Below, piece by piece: positions 52,401 to 64,000 of a stretch of 64,000 nucleotides of DNA. Under the pieces are notes generated by a model. The model searched no databases. It saw only the letters and a program-made list of their open reading frames with translations, and was not told the DNA's origin. Position numbers and translations under genes: made by a program. Positions within the stretch are counted from its first letter, which is position 1, and every line of letters starts with the position of its first letter. The DNA is taken from assembly GCA_943735955.1 (NCBI GenBank), contig OX030959.1:6814241-6878240 (forward strand). The letters are read 5' to 3'. This DNA comes from Piscicola geometra. Lineage: Eukaryota; Annelida; Clitellata; Hirudinida; Piscicolidae.

Positions 52401-55400
52401 AAGCAAAAATGCTTAACACCTTGAATGAGTTTGATGAAATAATGAATAAAAAAGTCTAATAAATTGAAATTAAATTGTTGATCATGTAATATATTTTCTT
52501 ATGCATAAAACATTGAGTGGATATAATTTTGAAAAAGTTTTTACAATTCTACGAAGTGTGCGCCTAACGAATGAAGAAGCTACTTTGTAGATCATAAGCC
52601 TCTTAGAGTGGATCTTTAATTCCTCTCAAAGCTAGAAGTACAAACGTACTTAGCTTGATTACTTAACTTGCTTACTTTCATTACTGACTTACTTGATCTT
52701 ATTCGCCAACTCGTTTGGTGATAATTATACGAAAATTAAAAGCCTTTTTTCTTTATGTTTATTAATAATTAAAAATTAAAATTTTATAATAAATATTTAA
52801 TTATTCTATTTTATTATTCAACTTTTTTGTTGTTGAAATTATGACTTTCCTATATTCAGTCTAAATGAATTTTTCGAAGCCGAATTAAAAGTCACTTTCA
52901 GCAATGGTCTTCACGCATTCGTGGCTCCTCTGATTGCAATTTTTATTTCCATTTAAATTTTATTTTAAAAATTTAAAATTAAAATCAAAAAAGCTAAAAA
53001 ATATTTTTAAACTTTCTAATCCCAATTCTCAATTTCCATTTCAAATTGAAATTAAAGGCTTGAAACGACTGCAATAGTGCTTACCAGAACCGGCAGTTGG
53101 GCAATCGTGTGATCCGAGGCGTGGAGTGTCGCTTACGTGTAATGGTGACGAGTGTATACTCACTCACTGCTACTCGACAATCAAGTCGGACTGATCATCA
53201 TCATCAGAAGCATCATCATCGTCATCATCACCATCATCATCAGCATCATCATCGTCATCATCACCAGCATCATCATCAGCAGCAGCAGAATCATCATCAT
53301 CATGACTGGAACAAAATATTGCATTTACCATAGATACTTTGTATATTCTGTAATTTTGATTTTCGTTTGAATGTGTGTTCAGAAGGCAAAAGTGGCTCAT
53401 TTTATGATTTGCATAAATTTAAATGCAAAAAGCATTAATGCTTTATAATTAAAATAAACTCAACATCTAAAATTTTGAAAAAGTTTTAATTTAAAGTGAA
53501 AATTATTCATTATTATGAGTTAATAAAGACCTTATACAATTTTCCAAGCAATAGTCATTTCTAAAACATTCAGTTTTCAAGAAAAGTTGAATAATCATCT
53601 TAAATGATTTAACTTATTTATTTATTTTTACAGAATTCCAATAAAAACTGATAATAAATAAACTTTTGTCTTAAGGAAAAAAAAAGATTTTTTTTTCAGA
53701 AATCGAGATAAGCAAATCGGCAGTTCGAAGAATATAAAATATTAGTTTAAACTAAAAACTGAAAATGTAAGAGAAATAGCAATGGAAAAATATGTTGTTT
53801 TTATAAGGAGGTATTCAACCACTTTTAATGAATTTAACAAATTTTTTTATTTCATATAGAAGTATTATTAAAAAGTTGATGTAATGGCAGGTACCTGTCA
53901 TCTGCGCACGACACCTTTGCATTTAAGATCTTGATTAGCCTGTTTATCTTTCTACTTGGAAAAAAAGTCACAAATTTGTGTGAATTATACAAGTTTTATT
54001 AAATTTTTTTCCCATTTCATAGCAAATAAATTTTATTTAAATTTGCAAAATTGTTTCGGTGTGACATTGTGACATTAATTATTTCTTTTTTTATTCGAAA
54101 TTATTTTTTAATTGGCAGCTGAAGAAATGGATAAGTAAAGTTTAGTATCATGCGATTTCTAATATATAAAAAAATCTTCTAAAAGGTATGGCTTATATTC
54201 TTAAAACAACAAGTCTTCTTTGACTCAAGCTTGAAATATTTATATAAAACTCATTTATTCTTATTTATTTATTTTTTAAATTCAAGTTTTAATGTGGGAA
54301 GATATTTATGAAACAAAAAAGAATTTTAAAAAATTTAATCTGAAATATCAACAATGGAAAAAAAATTAATTTTAGGAAAACAGAATACAAAGACGCGCTG
54401 AGGCGTCAATATACTTATTATAGAAATGCACAAGGCATGATGGATTGCTTGGAAAATACAAAATTGAAGTTTTTTCAATTTCGAAAGTTTTAAAGTTGTT
54501 CAGAATATTCAAAAAGGATTACTAGTCGTGAGGAAGAGATACAATTAATAAATAAAAAAGCTTAATGTATTAGGTTAAACATAAAATATTCATTCTATAA
54601 TACTTGAAACTGATGTGCAACTAGTTCTGTGATCGCCAAATAAAAATAAGGTTCTAAAACTATACAATTCCTAAAGACTGCATTGAGAAACTACGTGAAT
54701 GTGATGGAATTGCTTGTTGAGAGTGCCAGAAGAAGCCCATGAATCAAATATCACCCACACATAAGGGATTTCTAGCCAAAGAAACGCTGAAATGGGCAAG
54801 CTAATGGATTGAAAACTAAGGATAAAACCTCTTTTGGTTTATGAATTAAATTGAATACATAAAAATAAATGTTAAAATGAAACTTTATATTAAGTTTTAA
54901 TCTTGTTTAATCAGAAAAAACTGACTTCAGGCGGTTTAAACTTGTTAATAGGTTGTTAAAAATAATTTATTTATTTAATAATTTTAATAATTTAATAAAT
55001 TATAATCTACCTTGCGTATGCGTGCGTGTGGGTGGATGAGTCGAGATGGGTGTCCCCCTCGATGAAGGCCTGAGCATTTCCCTCGTTTGCCATGTTGAGG
55101 AGGAAGAGGTGGTTAAAGAACATGCCTGGATGGATTGATGGATGAATAGGTGGATGGATGAATAGATGGATGGATAGGTGGATGGATGAATAGATGGATA
55201 GATAGGTGGATGTATGAATAGATGGATGGATGAATCGATAGATGGATGGATGAATAGATGGATGGATAAGTGGATGAGGAAATGGATAAAAAGATAAATT
55301 AGTGGATGAGAGAATGCTCCATATATGAATAGGGTAACAAAATTTTGAATGTATAAATGAAAATAAGTGAAATGTTGAAATGATAGATCGTTGAAGAAAA

Positions 55401-58400
55401 ATTGATGAATGGATTAATTGAAAAATGAAAAAACGAAAATCATATAGACGGAAGAAAAATAATTAAAGCTAAAGTTCATATGAAACAAGATACTTGATTG
55501 AAAAAAATCTCAAATAACATATAAAAAAATTGACAAAATTAATGAAGACGAATACTAACAGACCTGCCACGACGCCATTGTATGACCTGATGAGCCGGCC
55601 AATCGGTGTCTTCTGGCTGCCCACCATGATGGTTGATTGGCTGTTGAAGGTCGCCAGTTGCCGTCCTAGCCAATGGAGTGTTAGATCAGAGTTGGTTATT
55701 ACTTAATAAAGTTTGCAAAAATGAAAAAATGAATTATTCATGCACGCCAAACACTGAATATTTTATTTTAATTATAAAATTGGAAAAACTTTTAAGTTTT
55801 ATACAAAATACAAGAGATTTTTGAACGCAAATCTCAACCATTCCACACGAGTATGTTAGGCAAACACATAGATAATACTAATACCAACAACGCGAGAAAG
55901 CTTCAAGGAAATGCTCTAAGTAAATAAAAACAAGTTCATCGTAAGCTGTCGTTAATGAAGCAAGAAGATCGTCAATCAAAGATTTTGGATTTTTGTCGCA
56001 AGAATCATGTGGAACATAGAATATAAAATGTAGTGTTCCAACACGTTGTTTGAGCCTATGACTAATTATGTGACATGGGTGTTACATGAGAAGACAAAAC
56101 ACGAATTAGTTGAAACAAAATAACAAAATTTATTTTTAAAAATATCCAAAAATAATATGACATACAATTCAAAAATATATATCGTTAAATTTAACGAAAT
56201 ATCTTAAAAGTCAATAATTCCCAACGCGGCGAACGATGAATCGGTGCATGAAAGGCGCATTGAGACAATAATGCGAGTGTGATGGCGAAAGAGGACGTAA
56301 CACACGAGATATTGGCAATATAGCAGTAACGTGTCGACAAGCGCTGACCGCAATGACACTTATGAGCATTCGAAGATTGATTCTTTCGCCATTCCTCACC
56401 TACGCCACTACTCTATTTACTGGCTCGTCGCGAATCATTTCAAATTACTTTTAGTATAAAAAGTTTCTTTTCTTCTATGGATTCTCACCAGAGGGCGTTT
56501 TGAAGACGGGATTTCTGTTGTCGATTTGCATGGAAGAGTTGGCTCCGTTGCGATGGAAACGAACCACGTGGTAAGTGCCATCGTTTATCTGGAGGAAAAC
56601 AAAAGAAGAAAATGAATCAAACAAAAAAAGAAAAGAAATAAAACAATTTTTTAAAGAAGAAAATAAATCCCCGAAAAAATTTAATAAAAAAAAATGTGAA
56701 AAGGAAAATGAAGTCGATGAGGACCTTAAATGGGGTTATTGAAAAGTACTAGAATTAGTTTGAAGGAAAAATTAATTTAAGTGTTTATAAAATTAAAGGA
56801 AAAAATAAAAACAATACATTTTGTTTTCAAAAATATTGTAATTTTTAATTGTGTATAAAGAATTGAAAAGTTGCATGTGAGATTGTTGCTGAGCCACAAT
56901 ACCACCTTCGTGAATGCGTCTCCGATGGGATGGAAGCCTGAACCCAGGTTGTAGACTGCATAGACACTACCCCCTACCTAGGAGGGTGTGGTTGCAGATT
57001 GTGGTTGCAGGGTGTGGTTTAGTTTGTGGTTGGGTGTTAGAATTGAGTAATTTCATTCAATGCTTGTGTTGAATGATGTGGTTAAATGATGGGGATGGAT
57101 AGTACGGAAGGGTAGTGAAATTGAATAGTTGGGTTGTGTGCCTTGCTTTGAATGATATGTTTGTTGGTTTGGTTGATAGTCCATCAGGAATTTATTATTA
57201 AAAAAACACAGAAAATTAACGAATAAAAAGAACCACAAATGTGGCTCAATCAGCGGAATTGCATTTTTAGAAGTTGAAAATAATTGTTAAAAAATATTGA
57301 ACTTTAAAATGAGATTTATCTTCGATAAATCAACATTCATTATTGAAAAGTCAAAGTATAAATTAAATTACATTCCATGAAAATGACGTGAAGATGCTAG
57401 CTTGAATAATTGGTTTTTTATGTTAATGATGATTCGATAAATGTTGCGGTTTTTATTGATTAGTATGTTTGTTCTGGAATGGATAAGCGTGTTGAAAAAG
57501 GTTTGGAAATAAGAAAAGAAACGGGTTTAAAATCTAGGAAGTAATGATTCTATTGATTAAAGTAAATAAAATTCAAATTTTTTTTGAATTAGTGTTATTT
57601 TAAATACTTAAGTTTTATATATATTTTTAATCTGCCAAAGAGTTTTTATAAAATGGAAAGTGTTATACTCTAAATAAATAGCTTATAAAAAAGAGTTTTG
57701 AAAAGTTTAGTTTCGTAAAATTTCAAACTAAACATTTATTTAAATATGAAAAAAAAAATTAGTACTAAATATTGTTAAAAACCCCTGAATACTAGCCACA
57801 AAATGAGTATGTGTATGAAAAAAACTTTCAAACCAACAAATTTAATAAGTAAAATTTTTTTAGTATAAAATAATCCTTGAAAAATATTTTTTAATTTTAA
57901 TTAGAAAATTTAATAAAAAAAGAAAATGTAAATTCATAAAATAGAATTGAAGAACATAGAGAGAAAATACTGGAACGAGAGAACGCGGGAATAATTGAGT
58001 CCTGAAGCAAGAAAAAATTGACGATAGTGGAGCCTTTATAAGGAAAAAGAAAATAATAAATGAGTGGATAATAAAATGGAACAATTTTTACGAAAATAAA
58101 TAAATAAAACAGTTCACAACTATAAACGAAATATAAATTAAAAATTAATTTTATTTTTGAATGAAGAAAGGGTAATTTAACAACGAGTAAATAACTAAGC
58201 ATTTTTTTCAATTAAAAGCGAACACATTCTTTACTTGTGAAACTTCAAGCTAAATAAATGTCGAAAAAAACTATTAATGAATACATATTTTAAAATGTGG
58301 ATAAAAAACACTCCAACTTTAAAAAAAATAAGATTAAAGAAATAATTTTTTACTACTACTACTACTACTTCCACTACTACTATCACTACAATAACCACTA

Positions 58401-61400
58401 TAGAAAAGAATAATATTATTCGACCTATTTAACTGCTTCTACTTTTTCTGGAACTAGTATTTAGAATAATTAGACTAAAATAAGAATTAGAAAAAAATTC
58501 AAATAGTTTACAGAAATAATTTATTGAACAAGTTTCTTAAATTATTTTTCAAAAGCTTTTACTACTAACTTGCTTTCAATAAGGTAATATTAACTTCCAA
58601 ATAGGCACTACGAAGCCTTAGAAGAAAAAAATTAAAATTTCCAATAAAAAATTAGGCCTGGTAATAAAATTTTTCCAAATCTTATTTATTGAAAATTAAA
58701 AAATTTAAAAAAATTAAGTATTTAAAATTCAACATATCTAAATTTCGTATCCAACAATCTCTTCCTTCTTAAGCTTTATTTTTGCTCTGTTTAGGCCTCC
58801 AGCAGCTATAAAACTGAAATTAACTTAATTTCTTTTTAAAAAATTCATATCTTTAAACTTTTAAATTCTTTAAAAAATTATCATTAAAAATTAAAAATAA
58901 GATTTTATTTAATTGAAAAGACACATTTTTTAAATTAAAAATATAATTCTTTAAAATAACAAATATGATTTTTTAAAATTGAAATTATGATTTTTTCTAA
59001 TTGAAATTATGATTTTTTCTAATTGAAATTATGATTTTTTCTAATTGAAAAGGATATTCACATTTAAAATATGATATGTTAAATTAAAAATAAAATATTT
59101 AAATTAAAAAGAATTTTTTAATAAACTTCATATTAAATATATATAATTTTAAAAATCTGAATACATTGTAAATAGAACTTTTATTCGATAAAAAACAATA
59201 AACATCTTCGATTTTCGCAATGATTTTCGATTTCTTGCCCTCTGTGGCGCCTTGATCAATCACTTGAGCCTGAAATTTCAGAAGAACTTCAAGTCCAAAT
59301 GCTGATGCTGCTATCCAGATAAACTTTTTTTTGATGAAACCATACAAGAATAAAGATAAGCCAATCAAGTTTTTTTTAAATGCAATTGACTTGTCGTAAA
59401 ACCAAAGGAAATATGCAAAAAAAGATATTTAAAATGAAACGAAAATGAGAGGTTTTTAAAAATATTTTTCAGAGTTATTTCGTTTGAATTGTCAGTTTAA
59501 AAAAAAAAGATTATTGTTATGAAACTTGAAATATCATAAAAACATTTTTATCCTTACTTTTTCATTATTTCGTTATATCAAGCATCAGATCTTCATCTTA
59601 GTTCGTGGATAAAATACTAAAATTTAGAAAATAAATTTATACATGTTTTTTCAATTCAAGCAATGTATTTTCCAAAATACCATTTTATTTAGTATGTATT
59701 TACGATTATCTGTGATTACATCTTTCTTCATTTTTTTGTATCTGCGTGTGCAGCTTGTAAGTACATTTTTGCCAGCCTGATGGATTTGTAAACGAAATAT
59801 TTTCCAATTTCTTTTTCTATTTGTAGCTTATAAAATTGAGTCGCTCATTTGGTTCTTTGCAGAATCATCTTACTTCCGGAAGATTAACTCAGAAAAAAGT
59901 CCTATTCGCAACGTAGAATTCGATGCATACTTTGAATACGATAAAAATATATCACATCTCACACACACAAAATTTTTACAAAATATTTTTTATTTAAATA
60001 TATTTTTAACATAAAAAAACATAACAATCAAGTTTTAATTTTAAATTTTGTTAAATTTTGTTTATTCTTTTTTCAAAAACAAATTGTTATCCGAAATTTC
60101 TAATAACTTTATGCATTGAATCAGCTAGTGCGACTGAAATTTAAAAAAACATTTTGAAAATCATTTTCGACGTGATGGAGTAGATACTGTTTTGAAGTCT
60201 ACTTGTTTCCTCAAATTGCGTTTCCAATTCGTATCAAACTATTATTTCCGATGTCGTTCCAATTCTCTTCTTTATGTCAATAGCGGCACCGATCTTTCGG
60301 TTTAATTTGAAAAAGATGTCAAGAAACCATTCAAATTCAAAACACGCTTTGAATTCCACACGGACTTTAGTAATAAAAAAAGAATTCAAGATTATTTTGA
60401 AAAAAATTTTAAACTCTAATTTGTTTCTCGAAGTCTTTGTTGAATCTATTTTGAATTTATCAGTGCAAGAATCGTAAAAGGTGCATTAGAGAAGCTTCTG
60501 GTATAGGAGTTTTAAAGACTAAAAAACTAAAAATGCTTTGAAATTAGTCAAGAACTCGTTTTCTTGCAAGTAACTAAATGCGTAAAAGTGATGATAAAAT
60601 ACGCCGAAAAAATTTAAAGGCAAAGTAAAATAAAAGTAAAGTCTTTTATATATGACCCGACATTTCTTCAAATTGACTTTCGGTCGACTTCCCTAGAACA
60701 ATTTATAGTTTTCTTCACGACCGAAAGAAAACTAAGATAATGTATTAGAATCGTAAGTGTGTAGCTCAAACAAGACATTCATATTGATCGTTAGTCCTGA
60801 GACTTTCTCATTAGGATACCCGTTTAATTTATGAGGCCATTACTAAATTCGATAAAATCTTTCATTCAAAAAGGTTTCCCTGAACAAAAGACCGTTAAAA
60901 CGATGGCTCATATGTAAAAAGTTTTTTTGATTAACGTTACAGTCCTCATCACAAATAAAACTTATTATTCAAAAACTATCAAAGAGGTTTCAATTATTAT
61001 AGGCAATTCAATTTACATCATCATTCGATCAGGGTAGAGTGGTGAGCTTGGTTGTGAAGCCATATTAACTTTACTTGAAAGTATTGTGGATTTTCAAAAT
61101 AATTTTCTTTTTAATTGAAAAAGGGTTTCAAAAAATTATTCAAAAAAGTTGTTAGTGGTATTTTATGGACTTAAGAAAAACTTTTACATTTTTCTGCGTG
61201 AAACAATTTTTTGGAAATAAAAATTTCTAGGTTCTGGTTAGGTTTGTTAAGGCAATTGATCACTCGGAAAGCTCTTCGTATCGAATCGCCTGCAGTAAAA
61301 CGCCTTGGAGACGAATGAAGTGGGACCGAGGACCGATCCAGAATTTATAAAAAGAAGAATTATTATAAAAACTAAACGCTGCAATCGGTGGGAATTTTAT

Positions 61401-62177
61401 TGATAAAGAAAGGGATTATTTAGAAAGAAAGAGAAAAAATAATAATTAATTGTATATAAAAAATCAATCTTTTCAACTTCAAAAGAAATTTCAATAAAAC
61501 TAAAATTTAAAATAAAATTGACCCCTTTAATCATTTGAATTTCAAAACTGATTTCCTATTAGTTTTGTCAAACGCTTTCTTCTAGAAATGAGAAAAAGTG
61601 CCCTTTTTGGCTTTTCAATTCAACTCTCTTTGTTTTTTACCAAAACATTTTGAAATTGAAAATTCATAACGATTTTGTCTTTAAAAATTACCAATGTCTT
61701 TGAAATCTCATAGGATTAATGGTTGTTGAGAAATGTCTCAGCTCCTTCGTTTTCTTCCATGTTTCCTTCACTCATTCATCGTCCGGCCTCCAATTGATAA
61801 CATCTACCCGTTGAGTCTTTCGATTATATTTTATTCTTTCCACTTACCATTAAAACCATATCATAATTGATCAAGCCACAAGATAACACATTTTCTATTT
61901 ATTTGTATCTTCATTATATTTTTATCGTTTCCCTAAACCTTTCATCACCCACCCACTCATTCCTCTCCCTTATAACCCTCATTCTTCCCCTCCTCCATCC
62001 AACTCACCAGTTTGAACTCCAGAAAGTCGTTGGTGGTGGCGGAAGAAACGTGCAGGATGCTTGCATCAGACTGCGTCGTCACCATGCCAAACACCACCGT
62101 ATCTTGCGACGTCGTCCCACCACCCAGGTTCACTCCCACCAGACCTCCATCGGGCCCGAACCGGTAAGCTATCGAGT
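46475..62177 (-). CDS. NRXN: Neurexin, 3' part: last LNS domain, stalk, membrane segment, tail
   Basis: Six minus-strand exons, in phase: 62177-62008, 56977-56906, 56588-56489, 55665-55564, 55125-55011 and 47552-46475, giving 545 codons including the stop. The first five encode the final laminin-G/LNS domain: [87 protein letters not shown]. The order and junctions match neurexin LNS6. The last exon encodes an Asn/Ser-rich stalk of about 200 residues, a membrane helix ([20 protein letters not shown]), KDWGSYEI as in the neurexin tail, and a basic end [10 protein letters not shown], the PDZ-binding C-terminus. Neurexins are presynaptic adhesion receptors for neuroligins and bind CASK/Mint through this end. 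Odd: Cys-rich juxtamembrane cytoplasm (AYCCLGG, ACCCLPG). The 5' exons lie beyond 64000, so alpha or beta form is undecided. Confidence 0.9.
51150..51262 (+). repeat. (GAT/GAC)n microsatellite
   Basis: GACGACGAAG and GATGATGATG triplets; overlapping poly-Asp/Ser ORFs are artefacts. Confidence 0.8.
53195..53305 (+). repeat. (ATC)n microsatellite
   Basis: ATCATCATC with GTC and AGC interruptions; poly-His/Ile ORFs are artefacts. Confidence 0.85.
55126..55280 (+). repeat. GGAT-type tandem repeat beside a neurexin acceptor
   Basis: GGATGGATGAATAGATGGAT units repeat for about 150 nt, beginning essentially at the minus-strand acceptor of exon 55125-55011. The transcript therefore carries (ATCC)n-type repeats just upstream of this 3' splice site. 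Confidence 0.88.
56978..62007 (-). other. Large neurexin intron within LNS6
   Basis: About 5 kb, AT-rich, no internal exon recognised. On the transcript strand it starts G-rich (GTGAGTTGGATGGAGGAGGG) and ends A/C-rich (CTGCAACCACACCCTCCTAG). A short (ACT)n lies near 58350. Confidence 0.55.
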
Positions 62178-64000
62178 CTGCTCAGTAGGTTGTATGTGTT
62201 TTGACTGTTTGTGATTATTTATAATAAAACAGCGACAATGTGTATTTAAAAAAATATAGTTTAATATGTGTGGCATATTTGATGATTGTGTTTGTGCATG
62301 TTTGTGTGTTTATTTTAGTGAAGGCGACTAAGAGAATGTGCTGGAATGATGGGAAGATTGATTGCGAATTTGGCCTGAGGCGGTAAGGGTAGTGGAAAAG
62401 TGTCTAAAAGTGTCTAAAAGTGCTAGTAAGTTGATAAATGAAAGACTTAAATTTTTAATAAATAACCAATAAATCTTATCCGAGTCATTAATAAATCATT
62501 ACTAAATTATTAATAATGGTGGCGGGTTGTCAATCCTTGATAAATGGTTACAGCACGCGTCGATGCAGTGATGAATGAGACGGCGAGAGGTTTATTGAGA
62601 TCTCGAAACAGCCATGTAAACTAGGAACTTTCATGCCATAAATGGTCTTTATGACATGAATGGTGTTTTACATTGTTTCAAAGTAAAGTTGGAAAATAGT
62701 TATCTGTTACATCAATTCGATCCTTTGATAATTTTAATCAATTCAATGAGCTGATCGACTGAAGACCTGACGTAATAAGCTACCAAGTGGGACGTCATCA
62801 TATTGAAACGCGCTTCAAATGATTTATTTTCCTATTTGACAAAGTGGTTATAAGACTTGAGTTCGCAAAGAAAAAGATTTTTACAAATAGGATCAAAGGT
62901 TCGAAGAGGCAATGTGAAAGGTTTTAACTCTAATTAAAACGCTATAAATGTTTTTTAGTTCAGTTTAAATGTTAAGTAATTTTATTTATTGCTCAAATTT
63001 AGTTCACATTTTCTTAAATAAAAATTAAAATATAATTTCATAAGCATACAATTTTAAATAGTCGTTTTATTTATTATTTTACAAATGTATTTTTAATGTG
63101 TTTAAACTTACCTGTTGTTATTTCTTCTAATATGTTTGTTTCAGATTCCTAAATTGTTTTTTGTAAACAATTTACATTTTTTTCTGAAAACGCAAGAAAC
63201 ATCAATCTACACATGTATTGCATATTCACAAGACCAAAGGTTTTAGATGTATGGAGAGACATCGATTTATGATGTAGGAAAATGAGATAAGAGTCAAAAC
63301 AAAAAAAGCGGTAAAAAACAGAAATTGAAAAAACTAATTGAAAGTTAGAGAATAAAATTATCTTTCAAACTCAAAAACTTGGACGTTTCAAATAAAATAA
63401 AATAAAATAAAATATATTTTTGTAAACGAAAACTTTAAAAAATCCCTTAAAAAATAAAAAAGACCCAAAATTATTATAAAAACCCATAAAATAGATAAAA
63501 ATACAAAAAGGCATAATCTGTCAAAACGCGTGGATTTATGGAGAAGCTGATGAAGGTGCAGATAGCAACAATTAGAAGTCTCTAGCACTTGTTGTCGTAC
63601 TTATGCTCCTAACTGGAAACTCAGTTTTTATCTAATGTTTTTCTTTTCTTAAATGGTTTTTATTAATCTTTAATTCGAAAGATATTTTTGAATTTTTTTA
63701 CACGTCACGAAGTATTGGCATAACAACAGCCCTAAAACCCCGGAAACAGTTTGCAAAATTACCGAAAAGCGGTTAATGAGACGCACACTCTTTTAAGCTC
63801 ATTAAACAGGCGAACATAATCGTTTCAGTGCAACCTTGCCTACCCGTTAAGCATGTCCTTCCTTCCATCTGGAGGCACTTACTCACCTCTGTGACACTCG
63901 CAGATGGAACGCTCAAGGCTAATGTTATCAGTTGTTATGAAGCATGTTAAATATTTATAATAGGTTTTTATATATTTAAATATAAAGTATTCAAAGAATC
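62178..64000. other. Neurexin intron, continuing past the right edge
   Basis: AT-rich. The next upstream neurexin exon must end in phase 1 and was not confidently found. A donor-like GTGAGT on the minus strand near 63880 is discussed among rejected items. Confidence 0.4.

Larger units (their letters stand above)
47553..55010 (-). other. Large neurexin intron
   Basis: About 7.5 kb between the LNS6-end exon and the stalk/tail exon. It is AT-rich, with GAT/ATC triplet repeats at about 51150-51260, 52235-52315 and 53195-53305. No exon-like segment with matching phase was recognised. Confidence 0.6.

Noticed and set aside
56211..56399. Neurexin SS4 alternative exon containing NGERINLR
   Set aside because: Slight resemblance to the SS4 insert at its start, but the reading frame does not fit the required splice phase and the rest does not match.
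63860..63915. Upstream neurexin/EGF exon ending at a GTGAGT donor (minus strand)
   Set aside because: One frame gives ERSICECHR before a good donor, but the exon would be about 32 nt with no family match.

Overview
The window is nuclear DNA from an animal. It is AT-rich, its genes are split by spliceosomal GT-AG introns, it is crowded with microsatellites and minisatellites, and it has one assembly gap of 200 N. The gene content is bilaterian: the neuroendocrine chaperone 7B2, TMEM170, the PP2A catalytic subunit, a ONECUT CUT-homeodomain factor, Pygopus, a MARK/Par-1 kinase and a neurexin. Pygopus and neurexin look invertebrate (long 'NPNAPPIYPCG' PHD lead-in, neurexin ending in EWYV). A lophotrochozoan such as an annelid or leech is a reasonable guess, but this is inference. 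Nothing prokaryotic is present.

Layout. 1-1.77 kb: no gene seen. 1.77-3.88 kb (-): SCG5/7B2 in five exons, with a second copy of the C-terminal peptide motif downstream and a tRNA-derived SINE-like element in intron 2. 4.52-5.25 kb (+): TMEM170 in three exons, head-to-head with SCG5. 5.84-7.84 kb (+): complete PP2A catalytic subunit in seven exons. 9.63-11.42 kb (+): intact piggyBac-type transposase ORF. 11.4-16.1 kb: no convincing gene. 16.13-22.97 kb (-): ONECUT in three exons. 24.66-25.56 kb (-): Pygopus, PHD exon plus one upstream exon. 26.52-40.71 kb (+): MARK/Par-1 kinase in about 20 exons. 40.7-46.5 kb: repeats between convergent genes. 46.48-62.18 kb (-): 3' part of a neurexin (last laminin-G/LNS domain, stalk, membrane segment, cytoplasmic tail); its 5' exons lie beyond the right edge.

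Exons were joined by matching reading-frame phase at GT-AG sites and by recognised family motifs. The joins of SCG5, TMEM170, PP2A, ONECUT, Pygopus, neurexin and MARK exons 1-12 are all phase-consistent. The MARK spacer region between the UBA and KA1 domains (about 35.6-39.9 kb) is only partly resolved.

The most interesting signal is in the introns. Several MARK introns start with G/T-rich repeats and end with A/C-rich repeats that are roughly complementary, and many of their 3' splice sites lack a polypyrimidine tract. This suggests splice sites brought together by intron RNA structure. Other notable items are a perfect 101-bp palindrome at 31.4 kb, a ~0.9-kb A/T-only 17-bp minisatellite, G-quadruplex-prone tracts beside a MARK donor site and just after the MARK stop, and the duplicated 7B2 C-terminal motif.
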